Origin: SYFY01 sp031385325
GTDB taxonomy: Bacteria > Pseudomonadota > Gammaproteobacteria > Pseudomonadales > Azotimanducaceae
Length of the DNA: 64,000 nt
Direction of reading: 5' to 3'
NCBI GenBank assembly: GCA_031385325.1
Contig: JANNBJ010000107.1
Location: forward strand, 10,759 to 74,758
A program made the translations under genes and the position numbers. Positions 35,205 through 44,637 of this stretch are shown in pieces (position 1 is the stretch's first letter; the number at the start of each line of letters is the position of its first letter). The notes beneath the pieces are model-generated. The model worked only from the letters and a program-made list of their open reading frames with translations. It was not told the origin of the DNA and did not search any database.

Positions 35205-36182
35205 ATGCCCACCGCAATCACCCTCGACGATCTGACAGCTGCACGCGCCCTCGTCGCCTGTCACGTTGCGCCTACCCCGCAATATTGCTGGCCACTGCTG
35301 GCGGCTGAACTTGGCGTCAACGCCTGGGTAAAACACGAAAACCACACACCGACCGGTGCATTCAAGGTACGAGGTGGTGTGGTCTATCTCGATCGTCTGA
35401 TGCAACGAAACATTCGACCAAAGCGACTGATCACCGCCACACGCGGCAATCACGGCCAGAGCATTCCATTTGCCGCACGACAACATGGCATTCCGGTTAC
35501 CGTGCTCGTGCCCGAGGGCAACAGTGCCGACAAGAATGCCGCCATGCGTGCCTGGGGTGCGGAGCTGGAAGTTTTCGGTGCGGACTTTGATACGGCGCGC
35601 CAGGAAGCCGAACGTCGAGCAAAACTCGGGGTGGGGGAAATTGTTCCCAGCTTTCACGACGACCTGATTCTTGGTGTTGCGACCTACGCAGCGGAACTGT
35701 TCGAACACTGTCCGCCACTCGACGCGGTCTATGTCCCCATCGGCATGGGCTCCGGCATCTGCGCCTTGATGCGTGTTCGCGATCTCCTGGGGTTGCAGAC
35801 AAAAATCATCGGCGTGGTATCCACCCACGCCGATGCAATGGCGCGCTCATTCCAGAGTGATCGTGTGGAAACCACAGTCACCGCCCACACTTTTGCTGAT
35901 GGCGTAGCTACCCGATTACCCAATCCCGCTGCGCTCGACGAAATCAGACGTGGTGCGGACCACATCGTCTGCGTCACCGATGATGAGGTCGCGGCAGCGA
36001 TTCGGCTGCTGTTCCGCGCCACACATCAGATCGCTGAAGGTGCAGGTGCTGCGGCCTGCGCTGCACTGATGCAGGAGCGCGATGAGTGGCAGGGTCGAAA
36101 CGTCGGTATCATCATGACGGGCGGGAACATCGACCCGGCCTGGTTTGCCGACATTCTTCAGGGCCGAACACCTCAACCGTGA
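35205..36182 (+). CDS. PLP-dependent threonine dehydratase-like enzyme
   Basis: The 325-residue protein is a fold-type II PLP enzyme. HENHTPTGAFKVRGG holds the Schiff-base Lys, TATRGNHGQSIPFAAR the phosphate/Asn contact loop, YVPIGMGSGICALM the glycine-rich phosphate cradle, and GVVSTHADAMARSF and GNIDP the C-terminal parts. There is no regulatory ACT domain, so it resembles catabolic threonine/serine dehydratases or hydroxy-aspartate lyases. The operon with two amide hydrolases suggests release and deamination of a hydroxy-amino acid. The exact substrate is not clear. Confidence 0.87.
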   Translation: MPTAITLDDLTAARALVACHVAPTPQYCWPLLAAELGVNAWVKHENHTPTGAFKVRGGVVYLDRLMQRNIRPKRLITATRGNHGQSIPFAARQHGIPVTVLVPEGNSADKNAAMRAWGAELEVFGADFDTARQEAERRAKLGVGEIVPSFHDDLILGVATYAAELFEHCPPLDAVYVPIGMGSGICALMRVRDLLGLQTKIIGVVSTHADAMARSFQSDRVETTVTAHTFADGVATRLPNPAALDEIRRGADHIVCVTDDEVAAAIRLLFRATHQIAEGAGAAACAALMQERDEWQGRNVGIIMTGGNIDPAWFADILQGRTPQP

Positions 36183-36281
36183 TGAGTCGTGATGGGACTG
36201 CCTGCAGATCAGCATGGACCCGACACCCACGAAAACCGCATGATTGACGGATAAGCATTTTGACCACCACATGAGGACACG

Positions 36282-36884
36282 ATGGCGGGAAGTCTGAGAG
36301 AACAGCTGATTGCGGCAGGACTTGCCACGTCCGGCCAGGCGAAAAAGGCCGAGCGTCAGGTAAAGGCAGAGAAGCAAGCACAAGGCAAACCAAAGCCAGA
36401 TCGCAAACCCGCCGCTGACACCACGCAAAAAACACCGCCCAAACCCAAGGTGCTCTCCGAAGCCGAAAAACGCTACGCCGCAAAAGTCGAGCGGGACCGG
36501 GAACTCGCCAGGATCGCCAACGAAAAGGCTGCGACCAAGGCGCGCAGGGCCGAGATCAAGCAGATCCTGGCGCAGAACGACCAGCGCACCGCACCGGCCA
36601 GCGACGACGACGTGCCCTACAATTTTCTGCACGGCAAGAAGATCAAACGCATCTACGTCACCCGCGATCACCAGGCGAAGCTCAGTGCCGGGACGTTGCT
36701 TATTGCCAACAACGACGGGCGCTATCAACTGGTGACACCCGAAGTTGCCGAACAGATTCGTGCACGTGATCCCCATCGGATCATGTCCAAACCCGACGCA
36801 AAAACCCGGGACAAGACCGCTGAGCCAAGCGCAGACGATGAGTACTATGCGAAGTTCAAGGTGCCGGACGACCTCGACTGGTAA
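36282..36884 (+). CDS. DUF2058/YaiL-like protein
   Basis: The 200-residue protein begins MAGSLREQLIAAGLA and has an extremely basic, Lys/Ala-rich stretch (about 20-110) predicted to be coiled or disordered. A compact C-terminal region follows with YNFLHGKKIKRIYV, DHQAKLSAGTLLIA, YQLVTPEVAEQI and DEYYAKFKVPDDLDW. This order and length match DUF2058 (YaiL), a gammaproteobacterial family thought to associate with nucleic acids. It is a useful taxonomic marker for the host. It stands alone between two metabolic genes. Confidence 0.9.
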   Translation: MAGSLREQLIAAGLATSGQAKKAERQVKAEKQAQGKPKPDRKPAADTTQKTPPKPKVLSEAEKRYAAKVERDRELARIANEKAATKARRAEIKQILAQNDQRTAPASDDDVPYNFLHGKKIKRIYVTRDHQAKLSAGTLLIANNDGRYQLVTPEVAEQIRARDPHRIMSKPDAKTRDKTAEPSADDEYYAKFKVPDDLDW

Positions 36885-36940
36885 ACAAAGCCAACTTTTC
36901 AACGACTCGCACAAAACCAAACAGACCACGGGAGAACACC

Positions 36941-37747
36941 ATGACCACGCATCTGCTTGAGGACTTCAGCGATGGCATCGCCACCCTGACCATGAACCGC
37001 CCGGAGGCACGCAACGCCATGAGCGGCGAGATGATGGCCGCACTCGACGCCGCCGTTCGCCGAGTTGCTGCCGACCCCGCCGTGCGCTGTGTGGTCTTGA
37101 CCGGTGCTGGCAATGCGTTCTGCGCTGGCGGTGACGTCAAGGGTCAGGCCAAGGCGGCATCGGATCGCGCATCGGGCAATTCCATCAGCATCGAACAACG
37201 TGTCCAAGGACTGCGAACCGGCATGGAAACCTCGCGGCTGCTGCACGAAATGCCAAAGCCGACGCTTGCGATCATTCCCGGCGCCGCTGCAGGTGCGGGG
37301 CTCAGCCTGGCACTGGCATGTGACCTGCGCGTGGTCTCGGCAGACGCCAAGCTGACCATGGCGTTTTCCAAGATCGGCGCATCCGGTGACTATGGTGGTT
37401 CGTACTTCCTGCCGAAGCTCGTCGGTGCTGCGAAAGCACGTGAACTTTATTTCACGTCCGACGTCATCAGCGGTCAGGAAGCGTTTGAACTGGGGCTCGT
37501 CAATCACGTGTATGCACCGGCTGAATTCGCGGCGCGATCGCGGGCTTTTGCATTGAAGCTCGCGGGCCTTGCCACTGCCGCAATCGGCTACATGAAACGC
37601 AATCTCAACGCAGCCGATGAAGCGAGTCTTTCGCAGGTGCTGGATCTGGAAGCGGAACACATGGTGCGCACCATGATGACGGAAGACCACGCCAACGCGG
37701 CACGCGCATTTGTGGAGAAGCGGCCACCGGAATTCAAAGGGCGCTGA
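36941..37747 (+). CDS. Enoyl-CoA hydratase/isomerase
   Basis: The 268-residue crotonase-fold protein has ATLTMNRPEARNAMS, GAGNAFCAGGDVKG (first oxyanion-hole region), IIPGAAAGAGLSLALACDLRVV (second oxyanion glycine) and MAFSKIGASGDYGGSYFLPKLVG, where the usual acid position is Ser-Gly-Asp. Asp therefore replaces the typical catalytic Glu and the substrate may differ from crotonyl-CoA. It has a GGGAG ribosome-binding site. It lies 56 bp downstream of the DUF2058 gene. Confidence 0.9.
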   Translation: MTTHLLEDFSDGIATLTMNRPEARNAMSGEMMAALDAAVRRVAADPAVRCVVLTGAGNAFCAGGDVKGQAKAASDRASGNSISIEQRVQGLRTGMETSRLLHEMPKPTLAIIPGAAAGAGLSLALACDLRVVSADAKLTMAFSKIGASGDYGGSYFLPKLVGAAKARELYFTSDVISGQEAFELGLVNHVYAPAEFAARSRAFALKLAGLATAAIGYMKRNLNAADEASLSQVLDLEAEHMVRTMMTEDHANAARAFVEKRPPEFKGR

Positions 37748-37926
37748 TCGCCCTGCATGAGTTCCTCGGATTCCTCAGCATCGACAGGATTCCCACGATG
37801 ACCTTCCGTGCGAAGGCATCGACCTGGAACTGTTAATGCTGCGCAATTCTGTCCATCCTGCACGACTCCATTTTGCAGTCTGATTAACCGGAACGGGTAT
37901 CGCCGCACCACGGCGCTAAATATCGC
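37748..37926. other. Intergenic region upstream of the NRPS
   Basis: The gap is 179 bp. I see no gene and no strong ribosome-binding site for the GTG assigned to the NRPS, so the NRPS start is uncertain. Confidence 0.4.
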
Positions 37927-40900
37927 GTGCAAGAACAAATCCCAGTCGACCAGTGTCCACCAGACGTCGACCATCGGTCGAGCCAGGCGTACGACGCAAC
38001 CAATTTGACACGCCGTCAATATCGTTTCTGGTTGGAACAGCAGATGACACCGGATGTGCCGGTGCAGCGCAATTTCAGAGCCACACGCTTGCCTCAGTCA
38101 CTCGCGATACATCTGGACCGGGCATGGCACATGGTCGCTACTGCGGTCGATGCGGCTTGCGCTCGACTGCGGGTGGACGACGGCATCCCCTCCATAGAAT
38201 TTGGTGAGGCTCACCAGCCATTGACGATTGACCGGTTTGTTTCCGGCGATCATCTCGGCAAGTCCATCGAGTCCTGGGCACTTCCCCGCTGGGTGACATT
38301 CCACAAAGATGACTTTCTGATCCGACAGGCTGTGCTGCAGGACAGTGACGAGCAGTATTACTGGCTGATCACAGTGAGCCATCTGGTCTGTGACGGCAGA
38401 TCCCTCGACCTGCTGTACGCGGAAATGGTCAGGGTCATGCGCTGCCTTGCCAATGGTGCCTTGCCCGCGACTCGCCCCTTTCCCTCGTTGGCAGACAGCA
38501 TGGCCGCTGAACGGGAGTGGGAGGATGCCCGCGAGGAAGATCTGGCAGAGAGGGCCATTGTGCAGCAGATCGAGAGCCTGAAATCGCAGTTCCAGATTTT
38601 CGGGGTTCGGGTCCCACCGGGCGACAACTCCAAAGTGCGTGGATTCGAAACTTTCTCCCGCGAACTCACCCGCGACCTCATCAACCTCGCAGCATCACCC
38701 GGCTGGCTCTTCCGAACCGTCGACGTCACGTTGGCGAACATCCTCACGGCCGTGATCGCCGTCTGGGTTTTCAAACATGGTGGCACCCGATCCTTTGTTG
38801 TCGGCCTTCCGCATCATGGACGCACCGGCGCAGAGATGGATCTGGTTGGGTTCAAGTCCAGAATGCTGCCGTTCTTTATCGACATCGATCCCGATGCCAG
38901 GTTCGCCGATCTGGTGCAGTCGGTACATCGCGAAGGCAAAGAACGCATGAAGGCCTCTGGCCTCTCGATTGCCAATCCTTCTTACTCGCCCAACTATCAC
39001 GTAGCCACCAACTACATGTTTCTTGTCAGCCCGGTCGAACCGCCGCCCGAACCGCGGTTTGGTGTGGAAATTCCTGAACCGGCAGGCGACCCGGAGACCG
39101 TCTACGCCATGTGGACACCCAGCCCGGATGATCCCGAGCGATTGCGAGTCGGCATCGGCTTGAAGACACCGCTGTTGTCTTTCACGGACATGGATCGCAT
39201 TCGTTCCGCCTTGCGTACAACCCTCGAGCTGTTGACCCGCCATCCGGAGTTGACGGTTCGCGAAATGACCTTCATCGATCCTGAATCAGCCGAGTTTTTC
39301 CGGCGCATGGAGACTCCCCGGATCGAGGATGTCGGAGTCACCTGGATGTCTCGATGGCTTGACGGAATGTCTCGCTACGCAGATGAAACAGCACTTGTGT
39401 ATGGAAACGACATCCTGACCCACGCACAACTTCACCAGCAGGCAGCCCGTTGGTTGACCTGTCTGCAAACACACGGCGTGAAGATCGGCGAACCCATTGT
39501 GGTGTGGTCCGCATCGTCCAACACGGTAGCCGCCGCGTATCTCGCCATCGTTTCCCTCGGGGCGGTTTATGTGCCAGTGCATGCAACCACGTCGATAGAC
39601 CAGGTTGTGCAGACATGTGCTGGATTGGGAGCGCGACTGGTTCTGTGTACACCAGGACAAGAGCCAGGACTGCCCGCTGAGAGCTTGAACTTCCAACCGC
39701 TCGATGCCGAACTGGTGAGTGGATTTACAGCAGGGGCGCTGTGCGACCCGAACGCTGACGGCAGCGCGCACATCTTTCATACGTCCGGCAGCACTGGCGT
39801 CGCCAAACCAATCCATGTTTCCCATCGATCCCTGGCGGCGTCGATCCAGAGCTGGATCGAGAATACTGACCTGCAGCCGGGTGAACGCATTTTCCACTTC
39901 TACGCCACGACCTTTGATCCATGGTTGACCGGCTTGTTACCAGCGATCTGGCTTGGCGGAACCTGTGTCGTATACGACGGGAGGCTGCCTCCGTCTGCAA
40001 CCCAGCTTCTCGACATGTTGCAGCGTCATCGGATCTCTACCCTGTGCACGCCTACAGCCTACTTCCATGCGTTGTGCGATCTGCAACTGCCAGGCCACCT
40101 GAAACGATGGATCGTTGGTGGGGAAGCCCTGGCCGCTGACAAGGCACAGCGATTCCTCAGCAGCAACGCGCAAGCTCATCGTGACGACACTTCCTCCACC
40201 AATGGCACGCATCTGATCAATGCCTACGGCCCGACGGAAACAACGATCTGGGTGAGTATGCTGACTGTTGCCGGCCTCCACACAACCGCAATTCCAATTG
40301 GTCGACCCTTCGCCACCAGCGGTTTCAGGGTCGCTGATGAAACGGGATGTGCCACTCCGTTTGGTGTTCCCGGTGAACTCTGGATCACCGGACCGCAGGT
40401 GGGCATCGGCTACTGGGGACAGCCCGAACTCACCCATCGTCAGTTCGTCGAACACGATGGCAGGCGCTGGTACAGAACCGGCGACATGGTCCGGTGGCGC
40501 AAGGATGGGGATCTGGACTTCCTGGGCCGGCTTGATCGACAGGTACAGGTGCGCGGCTATCGTGTCGAACCCGGCGAGATCGAACAGGCGTTACGTGCGT
40601 TGCCCGCCATTGGCGACGCCATCGTGGTCCCTCGCCAGCTGGATACCACCACAGCGCTCTGTGCATACGTGGTACTTCGCGACTCATCATTCGAGTTTCA
40701 GCCACATGCCTTGCGCAGTCAGTTGCTGCGCACGCTGCCCGAGTACAAAGTTCCGAAATGGCTCATCGCGGTATCTGCCTTTCCCCAAAACGCCAATGGC
40801 AAGATCGATGTTTCGCGATTGCCGACGCCCAACCTCGTCGCCAACCTGAGTCAAAACATTCAGCTGCCGTCGCTGACACTCTGGGATCTGAAACTGGCCT

Positions 40901-41877
40901 TTGAGTCCGTTCTGTCAATCGAGAATGTAGGTATCGACGACGACTTCTTTGCACTCGGTGGCGACTCCCTCCAGCTGGTGCAATTGCTGGCAACGATCAA
41001 GCAGCGTTTCAACCAGGACATCGACGCCACGCAGGTGATCCAGCACCCGACCATTGGTGGTCTTGCACCACTCCTGGATACGTACCTGACCGGCCGTTCC
41101 GAACTGGTCGCGACCCTGCGCTCCGGACGCCGTGCGCCGCTGTTCTGTATCCCTGGCGCGGGTGGCATCGGTGTCGAGTTTTATCCGATCTCGCGCCACC
41201 TGCCGCCTGACCAACCTGTCCTGGTGCTCCGGTCATCGGGAACAGATGGCCAGAATCTGCCGCCACGAACACTATCAGCGCTGCTCAAAGAACACGTGCA
41301 GCAGATCATCACGCATCGAGGCCAGCACGTGGTTCATCTCGCCGGTTATTCACTGGGTGGCAACCTTGTCTATGAGACCGCACATCGCCTCAGGGCGCTC
41401 GGCATTCCCGTCGGTGAACTGTTTATCCTCGACTCGCTCGCTGCCACCGCTGCTGGTCGAGCCTTGCTGTGGCAGCCTGAACGATCCTTGCGTCAGCGGA
41501 TCAGGTGCTGGTTCCAGCGTGATTCAGGCAGCCGGGAAAGAGCCGCGCTGGCTCTGGAGCTGAAGCGGGCGATTGCCGCCCGACGCCGGATGAACCCGGC
41601 AAATCTTGGTCGCTACAACTTCATCGTGCAGGCCAGCATGTTCAAGGAGATCAACGCCCGACCCGGGCAATTCTCGGCCACCTACTTCCTGGCGAGTGAC
41701 GGCGAACACGCGTCACACGCCAGAATCTGGGCTTCCCTCATCCGCGACCTGGATATCGTTGCAGTCAGCGGAGAACACCAGGGCGCCAACGCGCTGGTTC
41801 GCGATCCGCATGCCGGGAAGATCGCGGACGTGATTGCCGAGAAGCTGCAAAAACACCAGAACGCTGGTGTGAGCTAG
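37927..41877 (+). CDS. Single-module nonribosomal peptide synthetase (C-A-T-TE)
   Basis: The 1316-residue protein has four domains. Condensation (about 25-450) has SHLVCDG at about 150, where Ser replaces the first His of HHxxxDG but the catalytic second His is present. Adenylation (about 480-970) has FHTSGSTGVAKP, NAYGPTETT, TGDMVRW, GRLDRQVQVRGYRVEPGE and NANGKID. The thiolation site is FFALGGDSLQ, with Ser about 1014. The thioesterase (about 1065-1310) has GYSLGGNLVYE, Ser about 1142. A tentative hand-read specificity code is D-P-T-C-I-G-A-I-W-K, which I do not recognise. No MbtH-like protein, PPTase or dedicated exporter is adjacent. It may couple a starter acyl or amino unit to one residue and release it. 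Start GTG is provisional. Confidence 0.9.
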   Translation: MQEQIPVDQCPPDVDHRSSQAYDATNLTRRQYRFWLEQQMTPDVPVQRNFRATRLPQSLAIHLDRAWHMVATAVDAACARLRVDDGIPSIEFGEAHQPLTIDRFVSGDHLGKSIESWALPRWVTFHKDDFLIRQAVLQDSDEQYYWLITVSHLVCDGRSLDLLYAEMVRVMRCLANGALPATRPFPSLADSMAAEREWEDAREEDLAERAIVQQIESLKSQFQIFGVRVPPGDNSKVRGFETFSRELTRDLINLAASPGWLFRTVDVTLANILTAVIAVWVFKHGGTRSFVVGLPHHGRTGAEMDLVGFKSRMLPFFIDIDPDARFADLVQSVHREGKERMKASGLSIANPSYSPNYHVATNYMFLVSPVEPPPEPRFGVEIPEPAGDPETVYAMWTPSPDDPERLRVGIGLKTPLLSFTDMDRIRSALRTTLELLTRHPELTVREMTFIDPESAEFFRRMETPRIEDVGVTWMSRWLDGMSRYADETALVYGNDILTHAQLHQQAARWLTCLQTHGVKIGEPIVVWSASSNTVAAAYLAIVSLGAVYVPVHATTSIDQVVQTCAGLGARLVLCTPGQEPGLPAESLNFQPLDAELVSGFTAGALCDPNADGSAHIFHTSGSTGVAKPIHVSHRSLAASIQSWIENTDLQPGERIFHFYATTFDPWLTGLLPAIWLGGTCVVYDGRLPPSATQLLDMLQRHRISTLCTPTAYFHALCDLQLPGHLKRWIVGGEALAADKAQRFLSSNAQAHRDDTSSTNGTHLINAYGPTETTIWVSMLTVAGLHTTAIPIGRPFATSGFRVADETGCATPFGVPGELWITGPQVGIGYWGQPELTHRQFVEHDGRRWYRTGDMVRWRKDGDLDFLGRLDRQVQVRGYRVEPGEIEQALRALPAIGDAIVVPRQLDTTTALCAYVVLRDSSFEFQPHALRSQLLRTLPEYKVPKWLIAVSAFPQNANGKIDVSRLPTPNLVANLSQNIQLPSLTLWDLKLAFESVLSIENVGIDDDFFALGGDSLQLVQLLATIKQRFNQDIDATQVIQHPTIGGLAPLLDTYLTGRSELVATLRSGRRAPLFCIPGAGGIGVEFYPISRHLPPDQPVLVLRSSGTDGQNLPPRTLSALLKEHVQQIITHRGQHVVHLAGYSLGGNLVYETAHRLRALGIPVGELFILDSLAATAAGRALLWQPERSLRQRIRCWFQRDSGSRERAALALELKRAIAARRRMNPANLGRYNFIVQASMFKEINARPGQFSATYFLASDGEHASHARIWASLIRDLDIVAVSGEHQGANALVRDPHAGKIADVIAEKLQKHQNAGVS

Positions 41878-41912
41878 CCATAGGTTCGGCCATAGGTTCG
41901 CCCATAGGTTCA
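41877..41912. repeat. 12-bp tandem repeat, three copies, at the NRPS stop
   Basis: The units are GCCATAGGTTCG, GCCATAGGTTCG and CCCATAGGTTCA. The first begins at the last base of the NRPS stop codon. This is probably a slippage array. No function is assigned. Confidence 0.8.
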
Positions 41913-42026
41913 CCAAGAAGCGCCCGCGCCAGCAGCCAGTCAGGCTGAATCAGCGGCGCTTGGCGTGGTTAGACACCGTCCGCCGGTTTGCCTATAGTCC
42001 TGCCCTCTTCAGGCTGGGTTAACCCC

Positions 42027-42815
42027 ATGATTCTCGCGCTGGATGTCGGCAACTCCCAGATTTTCTGTGGCGTCTTCGACGATGACGAACTCATCGTCCA
42101 GTTCCGTCGTGCCTCCACACAAAAAGCGTCCTCCGACGAGATCGGCATTTTCCTGCGCGCCGCGTTACGAGAAAACGATGTCGACCCACAGTCGATTGAT
42201 GCGGTGGTCGCCTGCTCGGTTGTCCCTGACCTCAACTATTCGATTCGCGCCTGCTGCCAGAAGTACTTCAAGGTCGAGCCGCTCATGCTGCGCCCGGGCA
42301 TCAAGACCGGCCTCAAGATCAAATACAAGGACCCGAAGGAAGTAGGCGCCGATCGCATCGCCGATGCCATGGGAGGCATCAAGCTGTATCCGGACCGGAA
42401 TCTCATCATCGTCGACTTCGGCACAGCAACTACCGTGTGCGCCGTGACCAAACAACGTGAGTTCCTCGGTGGCAATATCCTGCCAGGTGTCCGCCTCTCG
42501 ATGGAGGCGCTTGAAGCGCGGACGGCGCAACTGCCTACCGTCGAAATCAAGCCGGTGCGCTTCGCCATCGGTCGCTCCACCATCGAGAGCATCCAGAGTG
42601 GGCTGTACTGGAGCAACGTCGGTATGGTGAAAGAACTGTCGACACGAATTACTGCCGAAGTCTTCCCGGATGAAAAGCCACTACTGATCGCCACTGGTGG
42701 CTTCTCGCATCTATTCGATCGTGAGGGTATTTTTGACGCCGTGGTACCCGACCTGATCCTGGTCGGACTACTTGAAGCCCATCGCCTGAATCCAAAGGGT
42801 GAAGAGCCGGAGTAG
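42027..42815 (+). CDS. coaX: Type III pantothenate kinase
   Basis: The 262-residue protein from ATG 42027 (42 bp inside a longer open frame) carries out the first step of coenzyme A synthesis. MILALDVGNSQIFCGVF is the phosphate-binding motif 1 with the Asp, KYKDPKEVGADRIADAMGG and IIVDFGTATTVCAVT are motifs 2 and 3, and GGNILPGVRLSMEAL follows. These are the CoaX signatures. Here it stands alone between the NRPS and a thiolase, without birA, which often sits beside it. Confidence 0.95.
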   Translation: MILALDVGNSQIFCGVFDDDELIVQFRRASTQKASSDEIGIFLRAALRENDVDPQSIDAVVACSVVPDLNYSIRACCQKYFKVEPLMLRPGIKTGLKIKYKDPKEVGADRIADAMGGIKLYPDRNLIIVDFGTATTVCAVTKQREFLGGNILPGVRLSMEALEARTAQLPTVEIKPVRFAIGRSTIESIQSGLYWSNVGMVKELSTRITAEVFPDEKPLLIATGGFSHLFDREGIFDAVVPDLILVGLLEAHRLNPKGEEPE

Positions 42816-42820
42816 CTCAA

Positions 42821-42861
42821 CCAACTCTCCTTCCAACTCTCTATCCAACTCTCTATCCAAC
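42821..42861. repeat. 12-bp tandem repeat, about three and a half copies, after coaX
   Basis: The units are CCAACTCTCCTT, CCAACTCTCTAT and CCAACTCTCTAT, then a partial CCAAC. The array starts 6 bp after the coaX stop and lies in the 77-bp gap before the thiolase. No function is assigned. Confidence 0.8.
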
Positions 42862-42892
42862 AAACCAGTAAGCGACCAACCAGGAAACCAAC

Positions 42893-44074
42893 ATGCAAGA
42901 CGTTGTCATCGTAGACGCAGCCCGCTCCGCAGTCGGCAAGAAAAAAGGCTCACTCGGCTGGGTGCACCCGACGGATACCCTTGGCCCGATCATGATGGGT
43001 CTGCTCAAGCGTAATGGCCTCGAAGGCAAGCACGTCGATCAGGTCATCGGCGGCTGCATCAACAAGCTCGCGGCGCAAGGCATGAATGTCACCCGGACCG
43101 CGTGGCTTGCCAATGGTGGTGGCGAAGCGACGCCCTGCATCACGATCGACTCCCAGTGTGGCAGCTCACAACAGGCCGCGGGTCTTGCCTACAGCCTCAT
43201 TCGTTCCGGCATGGCCGACGTCGTGATGGCATGTGGCGTCGAGAACATGACTCGCCTGCCGATCGGTTCAGACGCCATCGGGCTGCCCAAGGAATACGGC
43301 AAGGTGGTCGCCAAGAGCTACTTCGAGCATTACGAATTCACCAGCCAGTTCGAAGGCGCTGAGCGGGTCGCCGAGAAATACCAGATCACCCGCAAGGACG
43401 CCGACGGCTTTGGTCTGCAATCCCAGCAGCGCGCAGCAAAGGCGCAGGACGAAGGCCGCTTCAAGTCGCAGATCATTCCGCTGGAAATTCCAGTGTTTGA
43501 TGACAAAGGCGAAAAGACCGGTGCCACCAAGATATTCGAGCGGGACGAGATCCCTCGCGACACCAGCCTTGAAGCACTTGCCGGACTCAAGCCGGTTGCA
43601 CGCGAAAATGGCGTGCATACCGCCGGCCAGTCATCACAGATCGCCGATGGTGCTGCCGCTGTGCTGCTCATGAGCGCAGCCAAAGCCAAAGAACTGGGCC
43701 TCAAGCCAAAAGCGCGGCTGGTCGATTCCGTGCTGGTGGGCTGTGATCCGGTGCTGATGCTGGAAGGTCCGATTCCGGCGACTGAAAAGCTGCTGGCGAA
43801 TGCCGGCATCAAGATCAATGACATCGACGTCTTCGAAGTGAACGAAGCTTTTGCGTCGGTCGTGCTCGGCTGGGCCAAGGCCGTTGGGGCCGACATGAAA
43901 AAGGTCAATCCGAATGGTGGCGCAATCGCGCTGGGCCATCCCCTTGGTGCGACCGGCTGCTTCCTGATCACCAAGGCGGTGTATGAACTCGAGCGAACCG
44001 GTGGGCGATATGGCCTGGTCAGCATGTGCTGCGGTGGTGGTCTGGGTACTGGAACCCTGATCGAACGGATCTGA
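42893..44074 (+). CDS. Acetyl-CoA acetyltransferase/thiolase
   Basis: The 393-residue protein has TIDSQCGSSQQA (nucleophilic Cys, about 85-96), FEVNEAFASV, GGAIALGHPLGATG (catalytic His) and GLVSMCCGGGLGTG (second catalytic Cys). SQCGSSQQA and AERVAEKY are typical of FadA5-like steroid side-chain and broad catabolic thiolases. It cleaves 3-ketoacyl-CoA or condenses acetyl-CoA. It is followed by a strong terminator at 44094. Confidence 0.95.
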   Translation: MQDVVIVDAARSAVGKKKGSLGWVHPTDTLGPIMMGLLKRNGLEGKHVDQVIGGCINKLAAQGMNVTRTAWLANGGGEATPCITIDSQCGSSQQAAGLAYSLIRSGMADVVMACGVENMTRLPIGSDAIGLPKEYGKVVAKSYFEHYEFTSQFEGAERVAEKYQITRKDADGFGLQSQQRAAKAQDEGRFKSQIIPLEIPVFDDKGEKTGATKIFERDEIPRDTSLEALAGLKPVARENGVHTAGQSSQIADGAAAVLLMSAAKAKELGLKPKARLVDSVLVGCDPVLMLEGPIPATEKLLANAGIKINDIDVFEVNEAFASVVLGWAKAVGADMKKVNPNGGAIALGHPLGATGCFLITKAVYELERTGGRYGLVSMCCGGGLGTGTLIERI

Positions 44075-44093
44075 TCTGAGCGTCGCCTGCACT

Positions 44094-44123
44094 AACAGGG
44101 CCGCACACGCGGCCCTGTTTGTT
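44094..44123 (+). terminator. Rho-independent terminator after the thiolase
   Basis: An 11-bp stem (AACAGGGCCGC with GCGGCCCTGTT) has the 4-base loop ACAC and is followed by TGTT. It lies 20 bp after the thiolase stop and just before the Ddn-like gene. Confidence 0.8.
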
Positions 44124-44142
44124 CACGTGCAACCCGGCTGAA

Positions 44143-44637
44143 ATGCAACAACCCCCTTCACCACATGGTGTGTTGTGGCGCTGGTTTTCCGCATGGGTCG
44201 CACTGCCCACCGTTTCCATCGTCATGATGAAACTGGCGACCGCGTTCGATCGCCCGTTGATGCAGCTTACACGCGGGCGATTGCGGCTCAGTTTTGTCAT
44301 TCCCGTCCTGTTATTGCGTGTGCGAGGTCGGAAAACAGGCGCGATGCGTGAAGTGCCGCTGTTGTATGTCCCGGACGGTGATTCGGTACTGCTGCTGGCA
44401 TCCAACGCCGGGCAAGGTCGATTGCCGGCGTGGTATCTCAATCTCCTTCAGTCGCCACAAGTCGACGTCGTGCTGTCCGGATTACCAAAGACGATGTCAG
44501 TCATCGAGTTGAGCGGTGTGCAGCGGGAGAAGGCCTGGGAAAAGGCGGTGGCTCTGTATCCCGGCTATGCGGTTTATCAGCAGCGGACGCCTTATCCGAT
44601 TCCGTTGGTACGTTTGTCAGAAACAGCCCAGGCGTGA
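44143..44637 (+). CDS. Ddn-like deazaflavin (F420)-dependent nitroreductase family protein
   Basis: The 164-residue protein from ATG 44143 has LLLRVRGRKTGAMREVPLLYV, VLLLASNAGQGRLPAWYLNLLQSPQVDVVL and YPGYAVYQQRT. This order marks the Ddn/DUF385 split-barrel family, in which the Lys/Arg-Thr-Gly loop binds the F420 phosphate tail. A hydrophobic N-terminal segment (VLWRWFSAWVALPTVSIVMMKL) may anchor it to the membrane. It follows the terminator of the thiolase, so it is probably separately transcribed. Whether the host makes F420 is not shown here. Confidence 0.85.
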   Translation: MQQPPSPHGVLWRWFSAWVALPTVSIVMMKLATAFDRPLMQLTRGRLRLSFVIPVLLLRVRGRKTGAMREVPLLYVPDGDSVLLLASNAGQGRLPAWYLNLLQSPQVDVVLSGLPKTMSVIELSGVQREKAWEKAVALYPGYAVYQQRTPYPIPLVRLSETAQA

